A DNA stretch of 64,000 nucleotides from Pseudogemmobacter hezensis. GTDB lineage: Bacteria; Pseudomonadota; Alphaproteobacteria; Rhodobacterales; Rhodobacteraceae. The stretch's first letter is position 1; every line of letters starts with the position of its first letter. Location: positions 1-64,000 of the forward strand of contig NZ_JABJXT010000002.1 of the NCBI RefSeq assembly GCF_013155295.1, read 5' to 3'. Positions 25,869-34,989 of this stretch are shown one piece after another. Under the pieces are notes generated by a model, which had not been told where the DNA came from, did no database searches, and worked only from the letters and a program-made list of their open reading frames with translations. The position numbers and the translations under genes were made by a program.

Positions 25869-27264
25869 GTGGCCAGAGCGTTGCCTGGTGATAGGCCTGC
25901 CCCAGGGCCAGAACCGCCGCATCCGCGCCGTGCCGCCCGGCGATCTGCATCCCCATCGGCAAGCCATTCGCGCCAAACCCCACCGGCACCGCCAGCGACG
26001 GCAGGCCGATCAGCGAGACCGGGACCACCACCTCCATCCAGCGGTGGTAGGTATCCATTTCCACCCCATTTATCGCTTGCGGATAGCGCCAGCCGACCGG
26101 GAAGGGCCAAACCTGCGCCACCGGCATCACCAGCGCGTCAAAGCCCTCCAGCATCTCATGGGCGCGGGCATACCAGCGCGAGCGGATCTTTGACGCCTGC
26201 CAAAGCGCCTCGGCCGTGACCGAAGCGCCGCTTTCGATTTCCCATTGCGTTTCGGGCTTTAACTGCTGCCAGTGGGCCGGGTTGCGCATCTCGGCCCCTT
26301 TGTTGCCGAAGTTGAGGAAGCTGCGGATCGTGATCCAGGCCTGCCAGAGGTCCGCCACCGGCAGGGGCAGCGAGACGGGCACCACCTCGGCCCCCAGATC
26401 CTCCAGCACCCGCAGCCCCGCTTCGCAGGCGGCGATGATGCCGGGCTCGAATTGCAGCTGGCCGCCGAAATCCCCAAACCAGGCAAAGCGCTTGCCTTTC
26501 AGATCAGCGGGGGCGGCCCCGACCGCGCCCAGATAGTCCTGTGGAGCCTGGCCGAAGGGGGTCAGCGGGTTCGGCCCGGCCTGGACGCCCAGCAAAAGCG
26601 CGATATCGGCGATGTCGCGGGCCATCGGCCCCTCGGTCGCCATGGTGTCGAGGAAGGTCTCATAGCCCGCGTCGGTGGGAACCAGCCCCCAGCTGGGCCG
26701 AAAACCGTAAACATTACAGAAGGCTGCCGGATTGCGCAGACTGCCCATCATGTCAGACCCATCCGCCAGCGGCACCATATGTGCCGCCAGCGCCGCCGCC
26801 GCACCGCCGGACGAGCCGCCCGCCGTCAGGCCCAGGTCATAGGGGTTGCGCGTGGCGCCAAAGACCGGGTTGAAGCTGTGGCTGCCATGGCCCCATTCGG
26901 GCGTATTGGTCTTGCCGATCAGCACCGCCCCCGCACCCCGCATCCGCGAAGCAATCAGGTCATCCGCCTTCGGCACGTGATCGGCGTAAAGCGGCGAGCC
27001 GAATGTCGTGCGGATGCCTTTGGTCTGCAGCAGATCCTTCACCGCCAGCGGCAGCCCGAAAAGCGCGCCTTCGGGGGCCTGATCGTCCAGCGCAAGGGCC
27101 TCTTCCATGATCTGATCCGGCTCACGCAGTGAGACCACCGCATTCACCTGCGGATTGACCGCTGCGATCTGCGCCAGATGGGCCCCGATCACCTCGGAAG
27201 GTTTCACCTCGCGCGTGCGGATCAGGCGCGAAAGCGTCAGGGCGGATTGCGATGTCAGGTCCAT
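25846..27264 (-). CDS. Amidase signature family hydrolase
   Basis: A 472-aa enzyme of the amidase signature family, which hydrolyses C-N bonds with a Ser-cisSer-Lys triad. The Lys is in GLPLAVKDLLQTKG (near residue 77) and the two Ser in LTAGGSSGGAAAALAAHMV (about 150-160), followed by GSDMMGSLRNPAAFCNVYGFRPS. The substrate cannot be deduced. The open frame continues upstream another 276 codons, but that part is antisense to dapF and not protein-like. The start MDLTSQSALTLSRLI matches the family. Confidence 0.92.
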   Translation of the reverse strand: MDLTSQSALTLSRLIRTREVKPSEVIGAHLAQIAAVNPQVNAVVSLREPDQIMEEALALDDQAPEGALFGLPLAVKDLLQTKGIRTTFGSPLYADHVPKADDLIASRMRGAGAVLIGKTNTPEWGHGSHSFNPVFGATRNPYDLGLTAGGSSGGAAAALAAHMVPLADGSDMMGSLRNPAAFCNVYGFRPSWGLVPTDAGYETFLDTMATEGPMARDIADIALLLGVQAGPNPLTPFGQAPQDYLGAVGAAPADLKGKRFAWFGDFGGQLQFEPGIIAACEAGLRVLEDLGAEVVPVSLPLPVADLWQAWITIRSFLNFGNKGAEMRNPAHWQQLKPETQWEIESGASVTAEALWQASKIRSRWYARAHEMLEGFDALVMPVAQVWPFPVGWRYPQAINGVEMDTYHRWMEVVVPVSLIGLPSLAVPVGFGANGLPMGMQIAGRHGADAAVLALGQAYHQATLWPQKRPPQI

Positions 27265-27402
27265 GATATATCCGGGGTGCAGCGGGTTTCGCGGCGAAGC
27301 TAGCAGAGAGGGGCGCGGACGCGAAAGCCCCCTCACCCAGCGGCAGCCAGCCATGCGAGATGCGCTCTGGATTGCCAGCCTTTGCAGGCGTATATGGGCG
27401 CT

Positions 27403-28272
27403 ATGACATATGGCCCTGATCAAAGCGGCCTGCCCTTCATCAAGATGCACGGGGCGGGCAATGATTTCGTGGTGATCGACTCGCGCAGGCGGGCCGGGGC
27501 TGTGGTGACGCCTGCGCTGGCGCAGGCGCTTGGGGATCGCAATCGCGGCGTGGGCTTTGACCAGCTGGCCGAGATCCGCCCGGCAGAGGGCGCCGATTTC
27601 ACGCTGGATTTCTGGAACAGCGACGGCAGCCGCGCCGGAGCCTGCGGCAATGCCACGCGCTGCGTCTCGGATTATGTGATGCGTGATCTGGGCAAGGATG
27701 CGGTAACGCTGCTGACCGCCCGTGGCAGCCTGCGGGCAGAGCGCCTGGCGGACGGCCGCGTCACGGTGAATATGGGCCAGCCGCAGCTGGACTGGGCCGA
27801 GGTGCCGCTGTCGCATCCGGTTGACACGCTGCATCTGCCGCTGGCGGGGGATCCGGCGGCGGTCGGCATGGGCAATCCGCATTGCGTGTTCTTTGTGCCC
27901 GACGCCGGGGCCGCAGATGTCGCCGGGCGCGGGCCCGAAATTGAGCATGATCCCCTGTTCCCGCAGCGCACCAATGTCGAATTTGCCAGCCTGACCGCGC
28001 CAGACCGCCTGCGCATGCGGGTGTGGGAGCGCGGCGCAGGCATCACCCTGGCCTGCGGCTCTGGCGCCTGTGCGACGGCGGTGGCGGCGCATCTGCGCGG
28101 GCTGACGGGGCGGCGCGTGACGCTGGATCTGGATGGCGGTGTGCTGGAAATCGACTGGCGCGAGGATGGCGTCTGGATGACCGGACCCGTGGCTTTGGTA
28201 TTCGAAGGCCAGCTTTCAGCGGCATTCCTGGCCGGGGTATCGGGCACAATTGCAGAGGCGGATGCGATATGA
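27403..28272 (+). CDS. dapF: Diaminopimelate epimerase
   Basis: A 289-aa cofactor-independent epimerase converting LL- to meso-diaminopimelate for lysine and peptidoglycan. Both catalytic cysteines are present: [10 protein letters not shown] (near residue 85) and [14 protein letters not shown] (near 220). [15 protein letters not shown] opens the fold. ATG 27403 follows alternatives at 27382 and 27397. Its TGA overlaps the mtaB start in ATGA, so the two genes are co-translated. Confidence 0.95.
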   Translation: MTYGPDQSGLPFIKMHGAGNDFVVIDSRRRAGAVVTPALAQALGDRNRGVGFDQLAEIRPAEGADFTLDFWNSDGSRAGACGNATRCVSDYVMRDLGKDAVTLLTARGSLRAERLADGRVTVNMGQPQLDWAEVPLSHPVDTLHLPLAGDPAAVGMGNPHCVFFVPDAGAADVAGRGPEIEHDPLFPQRTNVEFASLTAPDRLRMRVWERGAGITLACGSGACATAVAAHLRGLTGRRVTLDLDGGVLEIDWREDGVWMTGPVALVFEGQLSAAFLAGVSGTIAEADAI

Positions 28273-29540
28273 ATGCCGTCACGCCTCCGGTCTTTGCCAC
28301 GCTGGGCTGCCGTCTGAATGCCTATGAAACCGAGGCGATGAAAGAGCTGGCGGCCCAGGCAGGCGTGGCGGGCGCGGTGGTTGTGAACACCTGTGCGGTT
28401 ACCGCCGAGGCGGTGCGCAAAGCCAAGCAGGAAATCCGCCGCCTGGCGCGGGAAAACCCCGGTGCGCCTGTGATCGTCACCGGCTGCGCGGCCCAGACCG
28501 AGCCTGAAACCTTCGCCGCCATGCCCGAGGTCACCAGGGTCATCGGCAATCACGAAAAGATGCAGGCCGAGACATGGACCAGCCTGCGTGCCCCCGATCT
28601 GATCGGCGTCACCGAGAAAACGCTGGTCAATGATATCATGTCGGTCAAAGAGACCGCAGGCCATCTGATCGACGGTTTTGGCCGCCACCGCGCCTATGTC
28701 CAGGTGCAGAATGGCTGCGATCACCGCTGCACATTCTGCATCATCCCTTATGGGCGGGGCAATTCGCGGTCTGTCCCGGCGGGGGTGGTGATCGAGCAGA
28801 TCAAACGTCTGGTAGACAAGGGTTTTCAGGAAGTTGTGCTGACCGGGGTCGATCTGACCTCATGGGGGGCAGACCTGCCTGCCACGCCTCGGCTGGGCGA
28901 TCTGGTGATGCGGATCCTGCGGCTGGTGCCGGATCTGGCGCGGCTGCGCATCTCTTCCATCGACAGTATCGAAGCCGATGAAAACCTGATGCAGGCGATC
29001 GCCACAGAGCCGCGCCTGATGCCGCATCTGCATCTGTCGCTGCAGGCGGGCGATGACATGATCCTGAAACGGATGAAGCGCCGCCACCTGCGCGATGATG
29101 CGATCCGTTTTTGCGAAGAGGCCCGCAACCTGCGCCCCGATCTGATCTTTGGCGCCGATATCATCGCGGGCTTCCCGACCGAAACCGAAGAGATGTTCGC
29201 AAACAGCCTGAAACTGGTCGAAGACTGCGGTCTGACCTTCCTGCATGTCTTCCCCTACAGCCCCCGCAAGGGCACTCCGGCGGCCCGCATGCCCCAGGTC
29301 AAAGGCCCCGCCATCCGCGAACGCGCCGCAAGGCTGCGGGCAGCAGGCGACCTGGCGCTGGCGCGCCATCTGCAAAGCCAGCAGGGTGCCTTGCATCAGG
29401 TGCTGACCGAGGGGCCCCTGCTTGGGCGGACCGGGCAATTCACCGAAGTCACCTTCGCCACCCCACAGCCAGAGGGGCAGATCATCCCCGCCCGTATCAC
29501 CGGGAAGGATGGTCAAAAGCTGATCGCAACCGCGTTGTAG
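28269..29540 (+). CDS. mtaB: tRNA t6A37 methylthiotransferase
   Basis: A 423-aa radical-SAM enzyme that adds a methylthio group to t6A37 of tRNAs reading ANN codons. The N-terminal MTTase domain holds three cluster cysteines ([22 protein letters not shown]), and the radical-SAM motif is [17 protein letters not shown] (CxxxCxxC). [17 protein letters not shown] and a C-terminal TRAM-like segment follow. NTCAVT and GCxAQ patterns place it with MtaB rather than MiaB. It is coupled to dapF, a common pairing in alphaproteobacteria. Confidence 0.93.
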   Translation: MNAVTPPVFATLGCRLNAYETEAMKELAAQAGVAGAVVVNTCAVTAEAVRKAKQEIRRLARENPGAPVIVTGCAAQTEPETFAAMPEVTRVIGNHEKMQAETWTSLRAPDLIGVTEKTLVNDIMSVKETAGHLIDGFGRHRAYVQVQNGCDHRCTFCIIPYGRGNSRSVPAGVVIEQIKRLVDKGFQEVVLTGVDLTSWGADLPATPRLGDLVMRILRLVPDLARLRISSIDSIEADENLMQAIATEPRLMPHLHLSLQAGDDMILKRMKRRHLRDDAIRFCEEARNLRPDLIFGADIIAGFPTETEEMFANSLKLVEDCGLTFLHVFPYSPRKGTPAARMPQVKGPAIRERAARLRAAGDLALARHLQSQQGALHQVLTEGPLLGRTGQFTEVTFATPQPEGQIIPARITGKDGQKLIATAL

Positions 29541-29773
29541 GCTTTGCGCCGGGCTGAGCGTTTCCCCGAGGTGCGTGTTTCGCAGCGGGGTGTTCGCGGC
29601 GGGGAGTTTTGCGGCGGGGTGTTCGCGGGGGCGAGTTGGCGCAGGTTACCCCCTGAGGCCACAGGTTTCCGGCCTTTCACGGGTCAGGATTTCCTGACAA
29701 TTTCACATTCGTGCTGGGCAATATCACGGGGTTGTGAGAGTTAACACCTGATGAAAAGAAGGTGTGCAGTTCC
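29541..29773. other. Intergenic region with G-rich direct repeats
   Basis: About 230 bases between mtaB and the DUF3592 gene. From 29580 to 29640 it contains repeated GCGGGGTGTTCGCGG-like units. The second half is AT-richer, with CTGACA near 29693 and CAATAT near 29718 as a possible promoter for the next gene. No gene is evident. Confidence 0.45.
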
Positions 29774-30865
29774 ATGACAAATACCAATCTGACCCTGCCC
29801 TCCCGCCCATTGCGGATGACGCCGGGGGCCGTTGCCCGCCCCATCGGCGCGATCTTTGGCACGCTGGTAATGCTGGCGCTGTCGGCCTTTTTCCTGGTCT
29901 GGCAAGGCCCTGACCTCTGGCGCGACTGGCAGATCAGCCAAAATCCGGTCCTCGCGGACAGAAGTGACGTAAGCAATGGCAAATGCACGGCCCGCAAGGG
30001 CGTCCTGACCGATTGCGAAGCCCATGTCAGCTATGACTACCAGGGACAGCATTACGAATCTGACGTTAAACTGCTGTTCGTCGATATGCATGCCGGGGAT
30101 TATGAGGTCGATGTGGTGATCTCGGCCGACAAGCCGCATCTGGCGACGCTGACGCTGGGGCTTGAAAAGCTGAACAACCGCCTGATCATGATTGCGATCA
30201 TCGTGCTTGGCTTCTTCGCGGGCGGCATCGCCCTGCTGCGCCCGATGCTGCGGGCCGGAACGGCCTCGCGCATCCTGGCGCAAGAGGCGCCAATGACGCT
30301 GGTTCCGGTCGAAATCGTCAACGCGCATACGACGCGGGGCACGACCCAGATCAGCTATAAGGACAAAGAGATCTCGAACAGGGTGCTGGCCGCGAATTTC
30401 GCCGCCGGGGAAGAACCGCTGATGGTCTGGGGGCCAAATGGCGAAGGTCATGGCCTGGCGGTGCGCAGCAGCATCAAACCCTTCGCGGGCCTGCTGGATC
30501 AAAAGCTGACCCGGATCAGCCTGACCGATCAGGAACGCCGCGACGCGCTGGCGCAGCTGGAAAAAGACCAGCCCTCTTCCGATCAGCCCAGCGAAAGCGG
30601 CCCGGCTGAAAAGGCCAGCTGGGGCATCCTGCGCAAGCTTCGCGCCGCGCTTGGCATTGCCCTGCTGGTGGTGATCGGGATTGGTTGTTTCTGGATCTGG
30701 TATGTGACCAGCGCCGATAACCGCTATAACAGCCTCGGCATGGAGATTAACGCAGCCCTGCCAGAGGCGCTGAACAAATGGGGCTGTGAACAGCTTGAAA
30801 AGCGGTTCGGCGATCAGCCTGCGCCCCATGGCTGCACCGCGGCCGATTTTACCAGCTGGAAATAA
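29774..30865 (+). CDS. DUF3592-like membrane protein
   Basis: A 363-aa protein with three hydrophobic segments: about 25-45 (IGAIFGTLVMLALSAFFLVW), about 140-160 (LIMIAIIVLGFFAGGIALL) and about 295-318 (ALGIALLVVIGIGCFWIWYV). Between the first two a small extracytoplasmic domain with CTARKGVLTDCEAHVSYDYQGQHY resembles DUF3592. A short C-terminal tail with two Cys follows the last segment. The function is unknown. ATG 29774 was chosen; a GTG at 29762 is possible. It ends at a strong convergent terminator. Confidence 0.78.
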   Translation: MTNTNLTLPSRPLRMTPGAVARPIGAIFGTLVMLALSAFFLVWQGPDLWRDWQISQNPVLADRSDVSNGKCTARKGVLTDCEAHVSYDYQGQHYESDVKLLFVDMHAGDYEVDVVISADKPHLATLTLGLEKLNNRLIMIAIIVLGFFAGGIALLRPMLRAGTASRILAQEAPMTLVPVEIVNAHTTRGTTQISYKDKEISNRVLAANFAAGEEPLMVWGPNGEGHGLAVRSSIKPFAGLLDQKLTRISLTDQERRDALAQLEKDQPSSDQPSESGPAEKASWGILRKLRAALGIALLVVIGIGCFWIWYVTSADNRYNSLGMEINAALPEALNKWGCEQLEKRFGDQPAPHGCTAADFTSWK

Positions 30866-30874
30866 CCTGCGAAC

Positions 30875-30909
30875 CGTGCCCGGAGGCTGCCTTACGGCAT
30901 CCGGGCACG
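30875..30909. terminator. Bidirectional terminator between convergent genes
   Basis: CGTGCCCGGA pairs perfectly with TCCGGGCACG, with an internal TGCC/GGCA stem as well. It lies between the ends of the DUF3592 gene and the LacI-type gene and could stop transcripts from either side. Confidence 0.7.
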
Positions 30910-30956
30910 GGCTTTCCTGCCCCGCTCAGGTTTTGACGTTCATCAGGCTTTGATGT

Positions 30957-31994
30957 TCAGACCTTGCGGATCGTGTCGCCGGGCTGCAGCTTTGGCTCGA
31001 ACTCGATCACCTCGCCGCCGATCACCCCGCTGTGGCGCTTGCCCGCGATGATCTCGGCCGCAGCCACCCCGGTTTCCAGACGGCAGGCATCCATGGTCGC
31101 CAGGCGGCGCGGCAGACCATCCAGCAGCTCAACCCCGTTGAAGCCCGCCAGCCCGATCCGGCCCGGCACATCCAGCCCCTGCTCCAGGCACCACAAAAGC
31201 CCGCCTGCCCCAATCATATCGTTGGAATAATAAAGAAAATCGACGTCAGGACGGCGCTTCAGCAGCGCCTCGGTCATCTCGCGGCCCTTGGCCAGCGCCG
31301 AGCCACCCGAGTAGAACTCGCGGTCGACCAGCGACAGACCTGCTGCCGCCAGCGCCTCTTCGAACCCTTCCAGACGCTTGCGGGCGCGGTGGTCATTCGT
31401 GGGCATATGGGTGCCCAGAAAGGCGATCTTGCGATAGCCCGCGGCGACAATCGCCTCGGCCATCTTGCGCCCGGCACGACGATGCGAAATGCCCACCATG
31501 CTGTCGACGGGCGTGCCGTCAATATCCATGATCTCGACAATCGGCACCCCGGCCTGGGCCAGCATCGCCCGCGCCGCCTCGCTATGCTCCAGCCCGGCCA
31601 CGATCAGCCCCGAGGGCCGCCAGGACAGCATCTCATAGATCACCTGCTCTTCGCGCTCGGACTGATAGTTCGAGACGCCCACCACCGGCTGCAGCCCGGT
31701 ATCCTCAAGCGTTTTCGAGATCCCGGTCATCACCTCGGGGAAGACCATATTCGACAAGGACGGGATCACCACGCCCACCAGATTGACCCGCTGACTGGCC
31801 AGGGCCCCGGCGATTTTATTCGGCACATAGCCCAGCCGCCGCGCCGCCTCGAGCACCTTCTCGCGCGTCGCCTCAGAGACATCACCACGATTGCGCAGCA
31901 CCCGGCTGACCGTCATCTCGCTGACGCCCGAGGCCTCGGAGACGTCACGAAGCGTTAATGTGCGGTGCGGTTCCGGGATGGGTGGCTTTGTCAC
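30957..31994 (-). CDS. LacI/GntR-type transcriptional regulator
   Basis: A 345-aa LacI-family repressor. The HTH reads LTLRDVSEASGVSEMTVSRVLRNRGDVSEATREKV (about 12-46), followed by the hinge helix LGYVPNKIAGALAS and a periplasmic-binding-protein-like sensor domain (about 70-345). It resembles GntR/gluconate-type members. GTG 31994 has AGGA eight bases upstream, while ATG 32036 has no site. No catabolic operon lies beside it, so its targets are elsewhere or it controls itself through the palindromes at 32057-32117. Confidence 0.9.
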   Translation of the reverse strand: MTKPPIPEPHRTLTLRDVSEASGVSEMTVSRVLRNRGDVSEATREKVLEAARRLGYVPNKIAGALASQRVNLVGVVIPSLSNMVFPEVMTGISKTLEDTGLQPVVGVSNYQSEREEQVIYEMLSWRPSGLIVAGLEHSEAARAMLAQAGVPIVEIMDIDGTPVDSMVGISHRRAGRKMAEAIVAAGYRKIAFLGTHMPTNDHRARKRLEGFEEALAAAGLSLVDREFYSGGSALAKGREMTEALLKRRPDVDFLYYSNDMIGAGGLLWCLEQGLDVPGRIGLAGFNGVELLDGLPRRLATMDACRLETGVAAAEIIAGKRHSGVIGGEVIEFEPKLQPGDTIRKV

Positions 31995-32056
31995 GAGAGA
32001 TCCTGTCAGGCGAAGAGTCGGGCGGGGAAATGACATGCTGCTAACGGTTTCCTGAT

Positions 32057-32117
32057 TGTTAGCGCCAAAGGGGGGGCTTGAACAGGCGGTTTTCCCAGGC
32101 TAATGATAGCGCTAACA
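32057..32117. promoter_or_regulatory. Candidate LacI-family operators
   Basis: A near-palindrome TGATAGCGCTAACA at 32104-32117 (12 of 14 positions symmetric, centre GC as usual for LacI-family sites) and a half-match TGTTAGCGCC at 32058-32067 lie 60 to 120 bases upstream of the regulator start. They are probable autoregulatory sites. Confidence 0.5.
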
Positions 32118-32238
32118 GTGCAAGCTGTGATCTCGGTTGCCGTGGCAGATTCTCTTTGCACGGCACAGGGTATCAAAAGAGGGGGCGGTGGGCCAAATTC
32201 GCCCCCTCTTTCACACCCGAGACAAATATCACCACAGA

Positions 32239-32877
32239 TCAATAGGTTGGCGGGCTAATCGCCCAGATCACCACCGTCTCACCGGGGCCCGGATTGCGGT
32301 AGCGATGCGGCTCTGCCGAGGCGAAGGAAAAGCTGTCGCCTGCCTTCAGGTGAAAGCTGCGGCTGCCGACCCAAAGATCCAGCTGGCCCGATAAAATCAG
32401 CCCGACCTCGTCACCCTCATGGCTATAGGCGTCCTGCGCCTCGCCGCCCGGCGGAAAGACCGAGCGGATCATCTCAAGCGCCATCGACAGTTTCGGCGTC
32501 AGAAGCTCGTCCACCGTGCCGCCCTGATAGCTGATGCGCTGGCGGTTGGCGGCGCGGATCACATAGCCGTTTTCCTCGGGCGGGACGGGCTGCTTCTCTC
32601 CCGCGAAGAACCATTGCACCGTCACGCCAAGCGCCTGCGCAACTGAGATCAGCGCGTTGATCGAGGGCTCGGCCAGGTCGCGCTCGATCTGGCTGAGATA
32701 GCCGATCGACAGCCCCGCCCCATCGGCCAGCTGCGCCAGGGTCATCCGCCGGCGCTTGCGCAATTCGCGCAGCCGCTGGCCCAGGATGGCCCCCTCTGGC
32801 ACCTGCCCGGCGGCATCCGCCTGCTCTTCGCTGTCAAAGCCGCGCACCAGTGCCCCCTGTGCCCCCCCCGCATTCAC
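32239..32877 (-). CDS. XRE-family regulator with C-terminal cupin domain
   Basis: A protein of about 212 aa with an HTH_3 domain (LGQRLRELRKRRRMTLAQLADGAGLSIGYLSQIERDLAEPSINALISVAQALGV) and a C-terminal cupin (AYSHEGDEVGLILSGQLDLWVGSRSFHLKAGDSFSFASAEPHRYRNPG). This is the PuuR-like architecture of small-molecule-responsive repressors, often controlling amino acid or amine catabolism. The start is uncertain: GTG 32877 or GTG 32847, as no ATG with a good site exists. It is divergent from the FMN/FAD oxidoreductase gene, with a strong inverted repeat between. Confidence 0.85.
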   Translation of the reverse strand: MNAGGAQGALVRGFDSEEQADAAGQVPEGAILGQRLRELRKRRRMTLAQLADGAGLSIGYLSQIERDLAEPSINALISVAQALGVTVQWFFAGEKQPVPPEENGYVIRAANRQRISYQGGTVDELLTPKLSMALEMIRSVFPPGGEAQDAYSHEGDEVGLILSGQLDLWVGSRSFHLKAGDSFSFASAEPHRYRNPGPGETVVIWAISPPTY

Positions 32878-32908
32878 CCCCAGGATAGCCGCGTCACAGC
32901 ATCGCCCG

Positions 32909-32940
32909 CCAGTAAAAAAACATATTGATTTTTTTACTGG
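32909..32940. promoter_or_regulatory. 12-bp perfect inverted repeat in a divergent promoter region
   Basis: CCAGTAAAAAAA at 32909-32920 and TTTTTTTACTGG at 32929-32940 are separated by CATATTGA. All 12 positions pair. It lies 32 bases upstream of the regulator start and 72 bases upstream of the oxidoreductase start, so one dimer or tetramer could control both. The A/T tracts are striking in GC-rich surroundings. Confidence 0.65.
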
Positions 32941-33012
32941 CTCTGCCACGACTGTGGCGAACAGCCCACCGATCGGCCACCCATCCAGCCACCCTGACCC
33001 CAGGCAGCCCCC

Positions 33013-34971
33013 ATGACGCAACCGCTTTTCCCGCATCTGTTTCAGCCGCTGACCATTCGCGGCCATGTGATCCGCAACCGGATCATGTCCAGCGGCCATG
33101 ACACCTGCCTGCCAGAGCACGGCCTGATCAATGAGGCCTATATCGCCTATCAGGAGGCCCGCGCCAAAGGCGGAACCGGGCTGATCGTCACCCAGGTCGC
33201 GGGCGTGCATGAGACGGCGCGCTATACCTCGCATCTGATCATGGCGACCTCGGATGACTGCATCCCCGGCTATGCCGAGCTGGCCCGGCGCTGCCATGCG
33301 CATGGCGCGGTGGTGATCTCGCAGCTGTTCCATCCGGGCCGCGAGATCATGGAAAGCGCCGATGGCATGCTGGCGGTGGCTTACTCTGCCTCGGCCACCC
33401 CGAATGAGCGGTTTCGCAACATGCCCCGCCAGATGGATCGCGCGATGATCGCCGAGGTGACGGCGGGCTATGCGGCGGCGGCGCGGCGCATGTATCAGGC
33501 CGGGATGAACGGGGTCGAGCTGGTGGCCTCACACGGCTATCTGCCGGCGCAGTTTCTGAACCCGCGCGTCAATCACCGCCAGGATGAATATGGCGGATCG
33601 GATGCCAACCGCCTGAAATTCATGGAAGATATTCTTGACGCGATGCGGGCGGCGACCTCGGATGATTTCATCATCGGGCTGCGCATTTCCTCGACCGAAA
33701 AGGATGAGGCGGGGCTGACCCGCGCCGAGACGCTGGCTGCGACAAAGGCGCTTGGGGCGCGGATCGACTATGTCTCGGTCACCATCGGCACCTCGGCCAG
33801 CCTGGGCGGCGCGGTGCATATCGCGCCGCCCATGGCCTTTCCCGCCGCCTATACCGCGCCCGAGGCCCGCGCCTTCCGCGACGTGCTTGAGGTGCCGGTT
33901 TTCATCGTCGGCCGCATCAACCAGCCCCAGGAGGCCGAGCAGATCATCGCCCGTGGCGAGGCCGATATCTGCGGCATGACACGGGCGCTGATCTGCGACC
34001 CCGAGATGCCCGGCCTCGCCCAGGCGGGCCGTTTTGACGATATCCGCGCCTGTATCGGCTGCAACCAGGCCTGCATTCATCACTTTCACCGGGGTCTGCC
34101 GATCTCTTGCATCCAGCACCCTGAAACCGGGCGCGAGACCCTCTTCCCCAGCCACCCCGCCACCACAAAACCGCGCCGCATCATGGTGATCGGCGGCGGT
34201 CCCGCCGGGCTGAAGGCCGCCGCCGTCGCCGCCGGGCGCGGGCATGAGGTCACGCTGTTTGAGGCCGGGGCGCGGCTGGGCGGCCAGGCGGCCCTGGCGC
34301 AGCTTTTGCCCGGGCGCAGCGAATTTGGCGGCATCGTCACCAATCTGACCCGCGAATGCGAGCGCGCAGGCGTCACCATCCGCCGCAACAGCCGCGTCGA
34401 TCTGGCGGTCTTACGTGACTTTGCGCCCGATGCGGTGGTGCTGGCCAGCGGCGCCACGCCCTATCTGGCCCCGTTTGAGACCGATGGCGAGATGCAGGTC
34501 ACCTCGGCCTGGGCGGTGCTGCAGCGCCAGGTGAAGGTGGGTGCAAGGGTGGTGGTTTGCGACTGGCGCTCTGACTGGATCGGGCCGGGGATTGCCGAAC
34601 TTCTGGCACGAGAGGGCAGCCGCGTCGATCTGGCGGTGAACGGGCTTTACATGGGCGAGGCGCTGCCCTTCTACGTCCGCGATGCCACCGCAGGGGCGCT
34701 GCATCGGCTGGGGGTGCAGGTCACGCCCTATGCGCGGCTGGTCGGCACCTTTGGCGATACGGTTTTCCTGCAGCACAGCGCCTCGGAGCTGCCGATAGAG
34801 ATTGAGGGCGTTGATACTCTGGTGCTTTCAACCGGGCATCTGCCCTTTGACGGGCTGCGCGAGGAGATCGCCTCGCTTGGCATCGAATGCCATGCCATCG
34901 GCGACTGCCAGACCCCGCGCACCGCCGAAGAGGCGGTTTATGAGGGGATGCTGGCGGGCCGGGCGCTTTGA
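33013..34971 (+). CDS. NADH:flavin oxidoreductase (OYE-FeS-FAD; 2,4-dienoyl-CoA reductase / N-methylproline demethylase type)
   Basis: A 652-aa multidomain enzyme. An N-terminal FMN TIM barrel (about 1-340) includes SSGHDT, VELVASHGYLPAQFLNPRVNHRQDEYGGS and GGAVHIAPP. A 4Fe-4S segment follows with CIGCNQAC and a later Cys. A C-terminal FAD/NAD domain starts at IMVIGGGPAGLKAA. Relatives reduce dienoyl-CoA, demethylate di- or trimethylamine, or demethylate N-methylproline/stachydrine. The SSGHDT loop and the adjacent XRE-cupin regulator fit amine demethylation best, but the substrate is not proven. It is monocistronic. Confidence 0.85.
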   Translation: MTQPLFPHLFQPLTIRGHVIRNRIMSSGHDTCLPEHGLINEAYIAYQEARAKGGTGLIVTQVAGVHETARYTSHLIMATSDDCIPGYAELARRCHAHGAVVISQLFHPGREIMESADGMLAVAYSASATPNERFRNMPRQMDRAMIAEVTAGYAAAARRMYQAGMNGVELVASHGYLPAQFLNPRVNHRQDEYGGSDANRLKFMEDILDAMRAATSDDFIIGLRISSTEKDEAGLTRAETLAATKALGARIDYVSVTIGTSASLGGAVHIAPPMAFPAAYTAPEARAFRDVLEVPVFIVGRINQPQEAEQIIARGEADICGMTRALICDPEMPGLAQAGRFDDIRACIGCNQACIHHFHRGLPISCIQHPETGRETLFPSHPATTKPRRIMVIGGGPAGLKAAAVAAGRGHEVTLFEAGARLGGQAALAQLLPGRSEFGGIVTNLTRECERAGVTIRRNSRVDLAVLRDFAPDAVVLASGATPYLAPFETDGEMQVTSAWAVLQRQVKVGARVVVCDWRSDWIGPGIAELLAREGSRVDLAVNGLYMGEALPFYVRDATAGALHRLGVQVTPYARLVGTFGDTVFLQHSASELPIEIEGVDTLVLSTGHLPFDGLREEIASLGIECHAIGDCQTPRTAEEAVYEGMLAGRAL

Positions 34972-34989
34972 CCGCCGGGCCTGCCCCCC

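Noticed and set aside
27265-28092. N-terminal extension of the amidase frame (276 codons)
   Set aside because: The stretch is antisense to dapF and its composition is unlike protein; the amidase family starts at MDLTSQS.
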